Below, piece after piece: positions 1 through 7,874 of a DNA stretch of 35,367 nt (positions within the stretch are counted from its first letter, which is position 1; each line of letters starts with the position of its first letter). The notes beneath the pieces are model-generated. The model did not search any database and was not told the DNA's origin. It saw nothing but the letters and a program-made list of their open reading frames with translations. This stretch comes from Congzhengia sp045576635 (GTDB lineage Bacteria > Bacillota > Clostridia > UBA1381 > UBA9506), in contig JAZNGT010000010.1 of assembly GCA_045576635.1 (NCBI GenBank), forward strand, positions 1-35,367. The letters are read 5' to 3'. Made by a program: the position numbers and the translations under genes.

Positions 1-504
1 GACAACGCATATATGTTAAACCGCGTGATAGAATCGTCACTTAAAAATGTTTTAATCGCAGGCATTGCCGATGCTCCTGCATGTGCAAAATGCTACGAAG
101 CAAACATTGGCGATACACTTACCTTAACGGTCGGCGGTACGCTTGACGAAAAGAGCGAAAAGGCTACCATTACCGGTAAACTCATTCACAAAGGCGACAT
201 TTTGTCTTACACCGGCGGTAATGAAGGACCCTCTGCAACACTTGACTGCGGTGACTTTACCATCGTAATTACCAAAAACAGAGCGTCTATGTGCCGTCCC
301 GATATTTTCGAGTCCATCGACTTAGACTTTAAACCATTTAAGGTTGTGGTTGTAAAACTCGGCTACTTGTTCCCCGAACTTGCGGCCATTGCGGAACGTT
401 CCATTTTAGCGTTCACGCCGGGAAGTTCGACAGAGCGTCTGGAGGATATGAACTTAAAAAATATCCGCCGTCCCATGTTCCCGTTAGATGATAATTTTAT
501 GTAA
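1..504 (+). CDS. M81 (MlrC-like) metallopeptidase, C-terminal fragment
   Basis: The reading frame is open from the first base (Asp-Asn-Ala-Tyr before the first Met at 13), so this is the 3' end of a gene cut by the window edge. The visible part matches the C-terminal domain of the M81/MlrC family: a GDTLTLTVGG-type turn, a Gly-rich strand region, a KVVVVKLGYLFPELAAIAE segment (the family's 'vvvKs..hfr.af.piA' stretch) and a terminal RRPMFPLDDN motif. The family includes microcystinase MlrC, a zinc peptidase acting on linearised cyclic peptides; most members have unknown substrates. The N-terminal metal-binding domain lies outside the window, so catalytic competence cannot be judged. It is the first visible gene of an operon, 32 bases before the M24-fold gene. 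The family call is good; the function is open. Confidence 0.8.
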   Translation, partial: DNAYMLNRVIESSLKNVLIAGIADAPACAKCYEANIGDTLTLTVGGTLDEKSEKATITGKLIHKGDILSYTGGNEGPSATLDCGDFTIVITKNRASMCRPDIFESIDLDFKPFKVVVVKLGYLFPELAAIAERSILAFTPGSSTERLEDMNLKNIRRPMFPLDDNFM

Positions 505-536
505 TCATAAAAAATATATAAAAAGGAGAAAAGAGT

Positions 537-1709
537 ATGGCATACTACAACATGGCCGAAACTGAAAAAAGAATCGGCAAAGTAAGAGAAATTTTAAGAG
601 ACAAGAACTTAGATGCTGCGCTCGTATATTTTGATGAGCTCAACATCGCAAACGGCTGGTACTTAACCGGTTGGTGCGGTCAGTTCGAAAAAGGTTCTGT
701 TTTAATCCCCGTTGAAGGTGAACCCATCCTTTTGGGCGGACCTGAATCTGAACCGTTTGCAAAAATGAACTCTGCTATTACAAAGGTTCGTTGCTTCCCG
801 GTATTTATGGTTCCGGACGAAGAATACCCGAACGCTACCATCATTGACTTCAAACAGTTAAACGATGAGTTGAAAGCAGAAGGTACCATTTTAAGAAGAA
901 TCGGTTTCGTAGGAACCGCTACCATTCCTCACCAGGTTTACTGTGATTTCGCAGCAGGCTTTGAAGGTGCTGAAATGGTTGACATCACAGACGAATACGA
1001 AACACTCCGTGCATACAAAGCACCCTGGGAAGTAGAACAGGTTCAGAAAGCTACTGATTTGTGTGATGTTGCATACGAAAAAATGTTAGAACAGATCAAA
1101 CCCGGAAACTACGAATTCCAGGTTGCAGCAGCAGGTGAAGCATACTGCCGTGAAAACGGTGCTACAAGTTTTGCATACTCCACCATCGTTGGCTCCGGCG
1201 AACGCGCAAAAGCAGTTGTTCCCACAGCTACAAACAAAATGATGGAAGACGGCGAACTCGTTATGATCGGTATCGCTCCCCGCTTTAACGGCTATGCAGG
1301 AACATTTGGTGATACCATTCCGGTTAACGGCGTTTACACACAGACACAGAAAGATTTGTTAAACCACATGCGTGAAACATTCAGACTCACACGTGAAATG
1401 TTAAAGCCCGGTATGACAGGTCGCGAAATCGACGTTCCCGGTCGTCTCTACTACGAAAAACACGGTCTCTCTGATTACATCGTTTGCCCGTTTGCACATT
1501 CAATCGGCTTGATGGAAGCAGAATCTCCGTTCTTCGGCCCCAACGGCGACTTCGTTTTAGTTCCCGGTATGACAGTAATGGTTGACGTAAGTTTCTTCGG
1601 TCATCCGAACTTACACGGCGGACGTATTGAAACAGGCTTCGTAATCACAGAAGACGGCTGCCGTCCGCTTTCACCGAAAATGTGTGACTACTTCATGAAA
1701 GACCTTTAA
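537..1709 (+). CDS. M24-family (creatinase/prolidase fold) protein, probably metal-independent
   Basis: This 390-residue protein has the two-domain layout of creatinase and prolidase: an N-terminal substrate/dimer domain (about 1-160) and a C-terminal pita-bread domain (about 165-385). In peptidases of this fold two Asp, one His and two Glu bind two metals. Here the first Asp position is Gly245 (MIGIAP), the Tyr-x-x-Asp position is Thr256 (Tyr253-Ala-Gly-Thr), and the first Glu position is Asp350. His321 (FAHSIGL) and Glu365 (GRIETG) are kept. Loss of the Asp pair with retention of His recalls creatinase, which hydrolyses creatine without metal. A peptidase role is therefore doubtful; hydrolysis of a small amidine or amide, or ligand binding, is possible. 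The start has AAGGAGAAAAGAGT just before ATG. It sits between the M81 and ASRT genes in one operon. Confidence 0.8.
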   Translation: MAYYNMAETEKRIGKVREILRDKNLDAALVYFDELNIANGWYLTGWCGQFEKGSVLIPVEGEPILLGGPESEPFAKMNSAITKVRCFPVFMVPDEEYPNATIIDFKQLNDELKAEGTILRRIGFVGTATIPHQVYCDFAAGFEGAEMVDITDEYETLRAYKAPWEVEQVQKATDLCDVAYEKMLEQIKPGNYEFQVAAAGEAYCRENGATSFAYSTIVGSGERAKAVVPTATNKMMEDGELVMIGIAPRFNGYAGTFGDTIPVNGVYTQTQKDLLNHMRETFRLTREMLKPGMTGREIDVPGRLYYEKHGLSDYIVCPFAHSIGLMEAESPFFGPNGDFVLVPGMTVMVDVSFFGHPNLHGGRIETGFVITEDGCRPLSPKMCDYFMKDL

Positions 1710-1735
1710 TATTCTAATAATTGGAGGAATTTAAA

Positions 1736-2104
1736 ATGGCTAAAGAATTAGGCTATAAACATTACATGTTCATCGACGGCGACCTTCCCGGAAATGGCGA
1801 AGATATGAGCCTTCCCGGTCATGAAGCAATGATGATTACAAACAAAAACAAAAAAGATGCACACATTATCGTGAACATCTATTTTGAAGACAAAGAGCCC
1901 GTAAAAGGCTTGCACTTAGTTGTTCCGGCAGAACGCGTTATCTGCATCAGAATGGATCTTCCGATCTGTGAAGAACAGTACCAGATTCCGTTCGGTCAGT
2001 ACTCCTGCGAACTCGATTCTGATATCAAAGTTTGCGCAAGCTTCGGCCGTTTAGACCGTCGTTACGACTTGGGTTACTATTCCACAGGTTACTGCGCTAT
2101 CTAA
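1736..2104 (+). CDS. ASRT-family (sensory rhodopsin transducer-like) small protein
   Basis: This 122-residue protein resembles Anabaena sensory rhodopsin transducer over its whole length: an N-terminal HYMFIDGDLPG strand, then DAHIIVNIYFEDKEPVKGLHLVVPAERV (conserved xIYFxDKEPV and VPAxR), and a C-terminal SFGRLDRRYDLGYYSTGY segment matching the family's RLDSRQ region. The family forms small beta-sandwich oligomers. Comparative genomics has proposed that most members are small-molecule (perhaps sugar) binding domains, with rhodopsin signalling a special case. No rhodopsin is visible here, so a metabolic ligand-binding role is likelier. I chose ATG 1736 over TTG 1721 because GGAGG at 1723-1727 sits at the right distance. 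It is the last gene of the operon, followed by a terminator. Confidence 0.82.
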   Translation: MAKELGYKHYMFIDGDLPGNGEDMSLPGHEAMMITNKNKKDAHIIVNIYFEDKEPVKGLHLVVPAERVICIRMDLPICEEQYQIPFGQYSCELDSDIKVCASFGRLDRRYDLGYYSTGYCAI

Positions 2105-2119
2105 TGCGTACATAAAGAA

Positions 2120-2148
2120 AAACGAGGACAAAATGTCCTCGTTTTTTT
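2120..2148. terminator. Bidirectional intrinsic terminator
   Basis: An 11-base stem (AAACGAGGACA / TGTCCTCGTTT, 2120-2144) with an AAA loop is followed by seven T on the plus strand. On the minus strand it is followed by TTTTTCTTT. It ends the M81-M24-ASRT operon and, in reverse, the araC-type gene that stops at 2151. Confidence 0.9.
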
Positions 2149-2150
2149 AT

Positions 2151-2906
2151 TTACAATAATGTACGTTTAAATTCAGTCGGCGTTATATTGGTTTCTGATT
2201 TAAAAACTTTACTGAAATAATACTGATCACCAAATCCGCACATCAGGGCAATTTCTTCCATGTTTAAATTCGGCGTCTTTAAAAGTTGCTTTGCAAATTC
2301 TATCCGTTTTCCCGTAATATATCTGCTCGGCGTTACATCAAAATTTGTTTTAAACAGTTGGTCAAAATGCCTTCTTGACAAATCCAATATACCGTATGCA
2401 TCCTTTAAACAATCTGCATCTTTAAAATGGAGGTCAATATACTCTCTTGCGGCAACCATTCTTGCATCAACGGGAGAATACTTTTTCTCGCGAATATCAT
2501 GAAACATTGCACAAAGCTTATATACACTGCTCAATAGACGATGTGTACCATTTAATGACAGTTGTTTTTGTCTCTCTATTTTTTCTAAAAGTTGTATAAT
2601 TTCCGTTGGGTTATTTACCTTAATACAAAAGCTGTCCGTGTCTACCGGTTCCTCTGTTGTAAAATGAACGGAATGGCACAAACCATGCTCCTCTACATAG
2701 ACGGTATAGTCATCCTTTTGGTTTAAAAAGTAGATACAATTTTCAGTCATTGTAAATTTTCGATCTCCAAAATCATGCAGTTCCCTGCCTGAAAAAATGA
2801 TGCCCATAATATGATCAGTTCTATTTTTTGCAACCCAATAATTCTTTTTTGTCTCATATTTTGTAACAAGTTCAATACTTTTAATTCTTAAATCTTCAAA
2901 TTTCAT
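2151..2906 (-). CDS. AraC-family transcriptional regulator
   Basis: This is a 251-residue regulator. The N-terminal ~135 residues look like a cupin-type AraC ligand-binding domain. The C-terminal ~100 residues carry two helix-turn-helix units: LKDAYGILDLSRRHFDQLFKTNF, then MEEIALMCGFGDQYYFSKVFKSETNITPTEFKR, whose GF-x-(D)QYYFSKVFK core is the classic AraC signature. ATG 2906 is preferred over the upstream TTG 2912, because GAGGTGA lies 7 bases before the ATG but abuts the TTG. The gene faces away from the glycyl radical enzyme operon with both promoters in the shared gap, so it most likely controls that operon in response to its substrate. That regulatory link is inferred from arrangement only. 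Confidence 0.92.
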   Translation of the reverse strand: MKFEDLRIKSIELVTKYETKKNYWVAKNRTDHIMGIIFSGRELHDFGDRKFTMTENCIYFLNQKDDYTVYVEEHGLCHSVHFTTEEPVDTDSFCIKVNNPTEIIQLLEKIERQKQLSLNGTHRLLSSVYKLCAMFHDIREKKYSPVDARMVAAREYIDLHFKDADCLKDAYGILDLSRRHFDQLFKTNFDVTPSRYITGKRIEFAKQLLKTPNLNMEEIALMCGFGDQYYFSKVFKSETNITPTEFKRTLL

Positions 2907-2927
2907 AGACAATCACCTCACATTTCC

Positions 2928-2956
2928 AATATAGCATATAAAAACTTGTCTGTCAA
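2928..2956 (-). promoter_or_regulatory. Promoter of the araC-type gene
   Basis: Read on the minus strand: TTGACA (2956-2951), a 17-base spacer, and TATATT (2933-2928). This is near-perfect sigma-A spacing and lies 22 bases before the chosen ATG. Confidence 0.8.
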
Positions 2957-2969
2957 ACAAAATCTCCAT

Positions 2970-2988
2970 ATTTTACAAATTTTCCACA
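2970..2988. repeat. Possible operator: imperfect direct repeat
   Basis: ATTTTACA (2970-2977) and ATTTTCCACA (2979-2988) form a loose tandem repeat ending about 8 bases before the -35 box of the glycyl radical enzyme promoter. That is where class-II AraC-type activators usually bind. The region is AT-rich, so the repeat could be chance. Confidence 0.3.
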
Positions 2989-2995
2989 TTGTGCA

Positions 2996-3024
2996 TTGCG
3001 ACGCCTACCCTTATGTAATACAAT
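2996..3024 (+). promoter_or_regulatory. Promoter of the glycyl radical enzyme operon
   Basis: TTGCGA (2996-3001), a 17-base spacer, and TACAAT (3019-3024), 42 bases before the ATG. The weaker -35 fits a promoter that needs an activator such as the divergent AraC-type protein. Confidence 0.6.
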
Positions 3025-3066
3025 GATTTTACAGTAAGAAAAAGAAATGCAGAAAGGGTGGATAAA

Positions 3067-5322
3067 ATGAGCTACACAAAAATGCGCGAAGAATTAAAAA
3101 AATTCTATTGGGAAGGAAACACAGGTGAACGCGGCGAGGAATTCAGAGAAGCCGTTTTCGAAAAGCTGGATGCAATGTATCATGAGGATATGAATCCTTA
3201 TGAAATGAAAACACTCCAGTATAAAACCATTGTGGATATGTTTGATCCCGTTTTATTCTATACCAATCCTTATTACTATGAAACAGGAACCATGTGGGCA
3301 CACTGCGACGGAGGAAGAGATTTCCGCGGATACCGTCACGCAGGTGGCTGGACCTACTTTAAAAACATGCACATCATCCGTGATCAAGATCCGGAATTAT
3401 TTACGGTTTTAGAAAAACAAATGGAAGAACTCTTCTACACCGTAGGTGGTGCGTTTACTGAATACAACGATTCTATGCAGCACTTTAACTTCAATACTCG
3501 TCCTATCTTCAAAAAAGGCTTAAAAGGTATCTATGAAGAAGCACAGGAAGCGTTAAAAACTGCAACAGACTGGGAAGAAAAAGCATTCTTAAACGCTGTT
3601 AGCGACGCAATGCTCGCGCTTAAAAAGATGAGCGAAAAGTTCTCTGACAAAGCAAAAGAAATGATGGAAACCGCGCCGGACGAAGAAGGCCTAAAAAATA
3701 TGCAGCTTATTTATGAAACTGCAAAGAGAACACCCTGGGAAAAGCCGGAAACATTATACGAAGCATTAAATGCATTGGCATTTATGAGAAAAGCAGTCGG
3801 CGCATTAGAAGGTATCGGTCCTAACACATTTGGACGTATGGATATGGATTTATATCCCTTCTACAAAGCCGACATTGAAAGCGGAAGACTTACAAAAGAC
3901 GAAGCGTACGATTTGATTGCAAAATTCCTTCTTACATGGGATTTACACTTTGACCACGACTTTAAATTCGTAGGTTACTCTGACCACGAACTTGAAAACA
4001 CCTATGTATTAGGCGGATGCGACGAAAACGGCGACCCCGTTTACAACGACATCACACAGATGTGTTTAAGAGCGTCAAGAGAAGAAGTTATCATCTTCCC
4101 GAAAATTACTTGCAGATACGGTAAAAATTCACCGAAAGAATACTTGGATGAAGCAAACCTTGCAGTAATCGACGGCACCAGCACAATCTTATATCAGAAT
4201 GATGAATCCACCATTCCGGCGGCTCTCCGTGCAGGAAAAACATTGGAAGAAGCAAGAGATATTCTTATCACAGGCTGCTGGGCTATCACAGGAAACGAAA
4301 TCGAAAAAATCGATGACGGCTGCTATGTAAACATCTTAAAAGTATTTGAATATATGCTTCACAACAGAAAAGATAAGATGGATTATGTTGGCATGCGGTT
4401 TGCTCCCATTGACGATGCAAAATCTTTTGAAGAACTTTACAAAATCTATTTAGACAACATCTATGTATTGTTTAAAGAACGTGAAAGAGTTGTGAAAAAG
4501 GGCGGAAATGTATGGAACAAGATTGATCCCCTTCCGATTTTCTCTTCAACCTTAAAAGACTGTATCAAAAACAAGCGCGACTATACAAACCGCGGTGCAA
4601 AATATCGTGACAGCAGATATGAACTTGTAGGTTTCCCGAACATTGTGGATTCTCTGCTTGCCATCAAAAACTTGTGTTTTGATACCAAAAAGTATACCTT
4701 AAAAGAAATGCTCGAAGCAATCCGCACCAACTGGGAAGGCAAAGAAGACATGAGAATGGAAGCCATCCACTGCCACGGCTGGGGTGACGGAGATAAAGAT
4801 GCCGCTGCATTTGCCGGAAAATTCAATGACGACCTTTATGATATGGCGCAGACACTTACCGGTACGTATGACGGAAAAATCGTAATCGGTCACCTTACCT
4901 ACACCGAAATTCGCTGGTGGGGCGAACAGACACTTGCAACACCCGACGGTCGTAAAAACGGCGACTACATTGCACAGGGCTTAACACCGTCAAGACTGAA
5001 AAAAATCCCGGCAGTGACAAGTGCAATCTCGAGTCTTTCTCACATTGACGCAAGTAAAGTTGGCGGAAACTCTGTTGTAAATATCATTCTCCCCAACAAA
5101 ACAACATTAGACCATTGTGAAGCATTTTTAAGAGCAACCACAGCTTCCGGTATTCAGTGTTTGCAGCTTAACTGCACATCACGCGAACAGCTTTTAGATG
5201 CACAGAAGCATCCGGAAAAATACCCGAACTTAATCGTTCGTATGTGTGGTTTCTCTGCGAAATTTACCAGTCTTTCTCCGGAATGGCAGAATGAGGTATT
5301 AACCAGAAACTTCTACGAATAA
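3067..5322 (+). CDS. Glycyl radical enzyme (pyruvate formate-lyase-like), substrate unknown
   Basis: A 751-residue glycyl radical enzyme. The PFL-type barrel spans roughly residues 40-620 (e.g. HFNFNTRPIFKKGLKGI), and the C-terminal radical domain carries RMCGFSAKF with radical Gly728 about 24 residues from the end. The catalytic Cys is Cys404 in ILITGCWAITG, preceded by the usual nde..ip..l..G...eeArd stretch. Choline lyase, glycerol/diol dehydratases, hydroxyproline dehydratase and 4-hydroxyphenylacetate decarboxylase have Cys-x-Glu here, and PFL has Cys-Cys. This protein has Cys-Trp-Ala, so it fits neither group, and it is shorter than most (about 780-900). ATG 3067 is preferred over GTG 3058 because AAAGGGTGG lies 5 bases upstream of the ATG. 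Its activase follows 16 bases downstream. No microcompartment genes are nearby. Family call firm; reaction unknown. Confidence 0.93.
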   Translation: MSYTKMREELKKFYWEGNTGERGEEFREAVFEKLDAMYHEDMNPYEMKTLQYKTIVDMFDPVLFYTNPYYYETGTMWAHCDGGRDFRGYRHAGGWTYFKNMHIIRDQDPELFTVLEKQMEELFYTVGGAFTEYNDSMQHFNFNTRPIFKKGLKGIYEEAQEALKTATDWEEKAFLNAVSDAMLALKKMSEKFSDKAKEMMETAPDEEGLKNMQLIYETAKRTPWEKPETLYEALNALAFMRKAVGALEGIGPNTFGRMDMDLYPFYKADIESGRLTKDEAYDLIAKFLLTWDLHFDHDFKFVGYSDHELENTYVLGGCDENGDPVYNDITQMCLRASREEVIIFPKITCRYGKNSPKEYLDEANLAVIDGTSTILYQNDESTIPAALRAGKTLEEARDILITGCWAITGNEIEKIDDGCYVNILKVFEYMLHNRKDKMDYVGMRFAPIDDAKSFEELYKIYLDNIYVLFKERERVVKKGGNVWNKIDPLPIFSSTLKDCIKNKRDYTNRGAKYRDSRYELVGFPNIVDSLLAIKNLCFDTKKYTLKEMLEAIRTNWEGKEDMRMEAIHCHGWGDGDKDAAAFAGKFNDDLYDMAQTLTGTYDGKIVIGHLTYTEIRWWGEQTLATPDGRKNGDYIAQGLTPSRLKKIPAVTSAISSLSHIDASKVGGNSVVNIILPNKTTLDHCEAFLRATTASGIQCLQLNCTSREQLLDAQKHPEKYPNLIVRMCGFSAKFTSLSPEWQNEVLTRNFYE

Positions 5323-5338
5323 TATGGCGAGGTAAAAA

Positions 5339-6172
5339 ATGAAAGCAACGATTTTTGACATTCAAAAATGCTCTTTTGTTGACGGACCGGGCATCCGCAC
5401 AACCGTCTTTTTCAAAGGTTGCAATTTGGACTGCAAATGGTGTCACAACCCTGAAAGCAAACGGTTTGAGCCGCAGCTTCTCGTATATCAGGATAAGTGC
5501 ATCGGTTGCGGAAAATGTCAGGAAAAGTGTCCGTACGCACTTACATCATGCACTCTTTGCGGCAAATGTGAACTGTATTGCCCCAAAGATGCGCGAAAGG
5601 TGTGTGGAAAAGAATACACAGTCGACGCCGTCATGGAAGAAGTGTTAAAAGACGCGATGTTTTACGAAACATCAGGGGGCGGTGTTACACTCTCCGGCGG
5701 AGAATGTATGCTGAGAATTGATTTTTTAGAAGCACTCTTAAAAAAGTGCAAAGAAAACAAGATTCATACAGCAGTCGATACCGCAGGTCACGTTCCGTTT
5801 TCGTTGTTTGAACGTATTCTACCCTACACTGATATGTTCTTATATGATGTAAAAGTAATGGACAGCGAAAAACATCTTCATTACACCGGTGTCGAGAATA
5901 CGCTGATTTTAGAAAATCTTGCAACACTTTTAAAGAAAAACATAAGAGTCTGGGTACGCGTGCCGGTGATGGTTGGCGTAAACGACGACTTAGAAAACTT
6001 TAAAAAGTTAAAAGAATTCTTTGAAGAAAACGGATATCCCGAAAAGATTGAACTTCTCCCCTATCATGCGCTGGGCGAGAATAAATATCGCGCAATGGGC
6101 GAAACACCCGAAACATTTTCGGCTCCGTCAAAAGAAGAAATGGAAAAATTAAATGCGTTTATAAATGCATAA
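5339..6172 (+). CDS. Glycyl-radical enzyme activating protein (radical SAM)
   Basis: A 277-residue radical-SAM activase that would place the glycyl radical on the upstream enzyme. It starts with the family signature (FDIQKCSFVDGPGIRT) and has the cluster-binding Cys28-x3-Cys32-x2-Cys35 (GCNLDCKWCHNPES). A ferredoxin-like insert follows, with two CxxCxxCxxxC sets: Cys54/57/60/64 and Cys71/74/77/81. This insert is found in activases of the dehydratase/decarboxylase groups but not in PFL activase itself. The SAM-binding SGGE motif (TLSGGECML) and the C-terminal LLPYHALGENKY stretch are present. GAGG lies 6 bases before the ATG, and the gap to the enzyme gene is 16 bases, so the two are co-transcribed. 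It ends in a terminator. Confidence 0.95.
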   Translation: MKATIFDIQKCSFVDGPGIRTTVFFKGCNLDCKWCHNPESKRFEPQLLVYQDKCIGCGKCQEKCPYALTSCTLCGKCELYCPKDARKVCGKEYTVDAVMEEVLKDAMFYETSGGGVTLSGGECMLRIDFLEALLKKCKENKIHTAVDTAGHVPFSLFERILPYTDMFLYDVKVMDSEKHLHYTGVENTLILENLATLLKKNIRVWVRVPVMVGVNDDLENFKKLKEFFEENGYPEKIELLPYHALGENKYRAMGETPETFSAPSKEEMEKLNAFINA

Positions 6173-6182
6173 AGTAACATGC

Positions 6183-6213
6183 AAAAAGGTACTGCAAAAT
6201 GCAGTACCTTTTT
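6183..6213. terminator. Bidirectional terminator between activase and ptsI
   Basis: Inverted repeat AAAAAGGTACTGC / GCAGTACCTTTTT (6183-6195 and 6201-6213) with a 5-base loop. T runs on both strands let it end the convergent activase (plus) and ptsI (minus) transcripts. It touches the ptsI stop codon. Confidence 0.9.
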
Positions 6214-7841
6214 TATTTTACCTTTATTTTTCTGATTCGATCGCGGAGCGATAAAACAAAGGAGGGAGAAACGGAAAGTTCGTCAATTTCCATCTTTAAA
6301 AATTCTTCTGTAAGCGTAAGGTCTGCCGCAAGTTCTCCGCATATACCAATCCATTTTCCGTGTTTGTGCGCACTTTCTGCGGCAAATTGAATGAGCCTTA
6401 AAACCGCATCGTGATGCGTATCTGAAAACGCATCCAAAAGCGGATTTTGTCTGTCCAGTGCTAACGTGTACTGCGTTAAATCGTTTGTTCCGACACTAAA
6501 AAAGTCTACTTCCTGTGCAAGTTGGTCCGAAATAATTGCTGCTGCCGGCGTTTCAATCATAATGCCGATTTCTACATCATCTTTATACGGTGTCCCCTCT
6601 TTTTTTAGTTCTTCCTTAACCTCTTTTAGAATATCTTTTATTTTCCAAATTTCATCTTTTGATATAATCATCGGAAACATAATGGATAAATTCCCAAAAA
6701 CCGAGGCACGATAAAGCGCACGAAGTTGGGTTTTAAAAATTTCCTGTTCTTTTAAACAAATGCGTATCGCACGGTAGCCCAAGGCAGGATTTTCTTCCGG
6801 TTTTAGATTGAAATAATCAATCTTTTTATCAGCACCTATATCTAACGTCCTTATGATGACCTTTTTCCCTGCCATGTTTTGAAGCACTGTTTTATAGACA
6901 TTAAACTGTACATCTTCTGTCGGAAAGTCCTTGCTTTCAAGGTATAAAAACTCACTGCGAAAAAGACCAATGCCGCCGGCATCATTTAAAAGTACTGCGC
7001 CGACATCAGAAAGACTTCCGATATTTGCATAGACATTAATTTTTCTTCCGTCTAATGTTATATTTTCTTTTCCTTTTAATTCCGCAAGAAGTGCCTTTTT
7101 TGTTTCATCTTCCTTTTGCTTTTGTGTCATATCATCTAACGTTTTTTGGTCAGGTTCAATGTAAATTGCACCCGTAAATCCGTCTACGATAGCGGTTTTC
7201 CCGTCATATTCTTCTTTTAACGCATCTTCTGCACCAATAACTGCCGGAATGTTCATCGTACGCGCTAAAATGGCAGTATGGGAATTTTGTGACCCGTGTT
7301 TTGTCACAAACGCCAAAACCTTTGATTTGTCAAGCTGCACTGTTTCGCTGGGTGCTAGATCATCCGCGCAGATAATAAGCCCACTTTCTTCTGTTTTTTC
7401 CTGATTTGTTTTCTTTGAAAAACAATTTAAAACTCTGTTTGAAACATCTTTGACGTCCGCCGCGCGTTCTTTCATATAGCTGTCTTCCATAGAGGAAAAC
7501 ATAAGTGAAAAGTTATCGGCAGTCACCGCTACTGCATATTCAGCGTTTGTCTTTTGGTTTTCTATAATATTTGTGACAGAATCGATATAATCTTCATCTT
7601 CGAGCATCATCTTGTGAATTTCGAAAATCTGTGCGTTTGCTTCGCCGATTTCCAAAAGCGCTTTTTCATAGAGTGCACGAAGTTCTTCTGTCGCCGCATC
7701 TTTTGCTTTTAAAAACCGTTCACATTCTTTTTTTGTATCCTGTACGTGTTCGCGCTTCACAGAAACTTCATCACGTAGATAAAACGAAAGACGGCCGATG
7801 GCTATGGCTCCGTACACGCCTTTTCCGTAAATTGTAATCAT
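6213..7841 (-). CDS. ptsI: PTS enzyme I (PEP-protein phosphotransferase)
   Basis: A 542-residue cytoplasmic enzyme that takes phosphate from PEP and passes it to HPr. In order: the N-terminal HPr-binding helical domain (about 1-140); the phosphohistidine domain with active His188 in KHGSQNSHTAILART; and the PEP-binding barrel from about 250, with GGIGLFRSEFLYL, a Mg/PEP region SVGTNDLTQYTLALDRQN and the catalytic Cys in WIGICGELAAD. It is somewhat shorter than the usual 570-575 residues, mainly at the C-terminal end. It lies 33 bases downstream of ptsH on the same strand. No sugar-specific EII gene is in the window, so the pair must serve transporters elsewhere, or act mainly in regulation. 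Confidence 0.96.
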   Translation of the reverse strand: MITIYGKGVYGAIAIGRLSFYLRDEVSVKREHVQDTKKECERFLKAKDAATEELRALYEKALLEIGEANAQIFEIHKMMLEDEDYIDSVTNIIENQKTNAEYAVAVTADNFSLMFSSMEDSYMKERAADVKDVSNRVLNCFSKKTNQEKTEESGLIICADDLAPSETVQLDKSKVLAFVTKHGSQNSHTAILARTMNIPAVIGAEDALKEEYDGKTAIVDGFTGAIYIEPDQKTLDDMTQKQKEDETKKALLAELKGKENITLDGRKINVYANIGSLSDVGAVLLNDAGGIGLFRSEFLYLESKDFPTEDVQFNVYKTVLQNMAGKKVIIRTLDIGADKKIDYFNLKPEENPALGYRAIRICLKEQEIFKTQLRALYRASVFGNLSIMFPMIISKDEIWKIKDILKEVKEELKKEGTPYKDDVEIGIMIETPAAAIISDQLAQEVDFFSVGTNDLTQYTLALDRQNPLLDAFSDTHHDAVLRLIQFAAESAHKHGKWIGICGELAADLTLTEEFLKMEIDELSVSPSFVLSLRDRIRKIKVK

Positions 7842-7874
7842 AACTTTTGCAAACCTTTCTGCCGTTTCGTAAAA

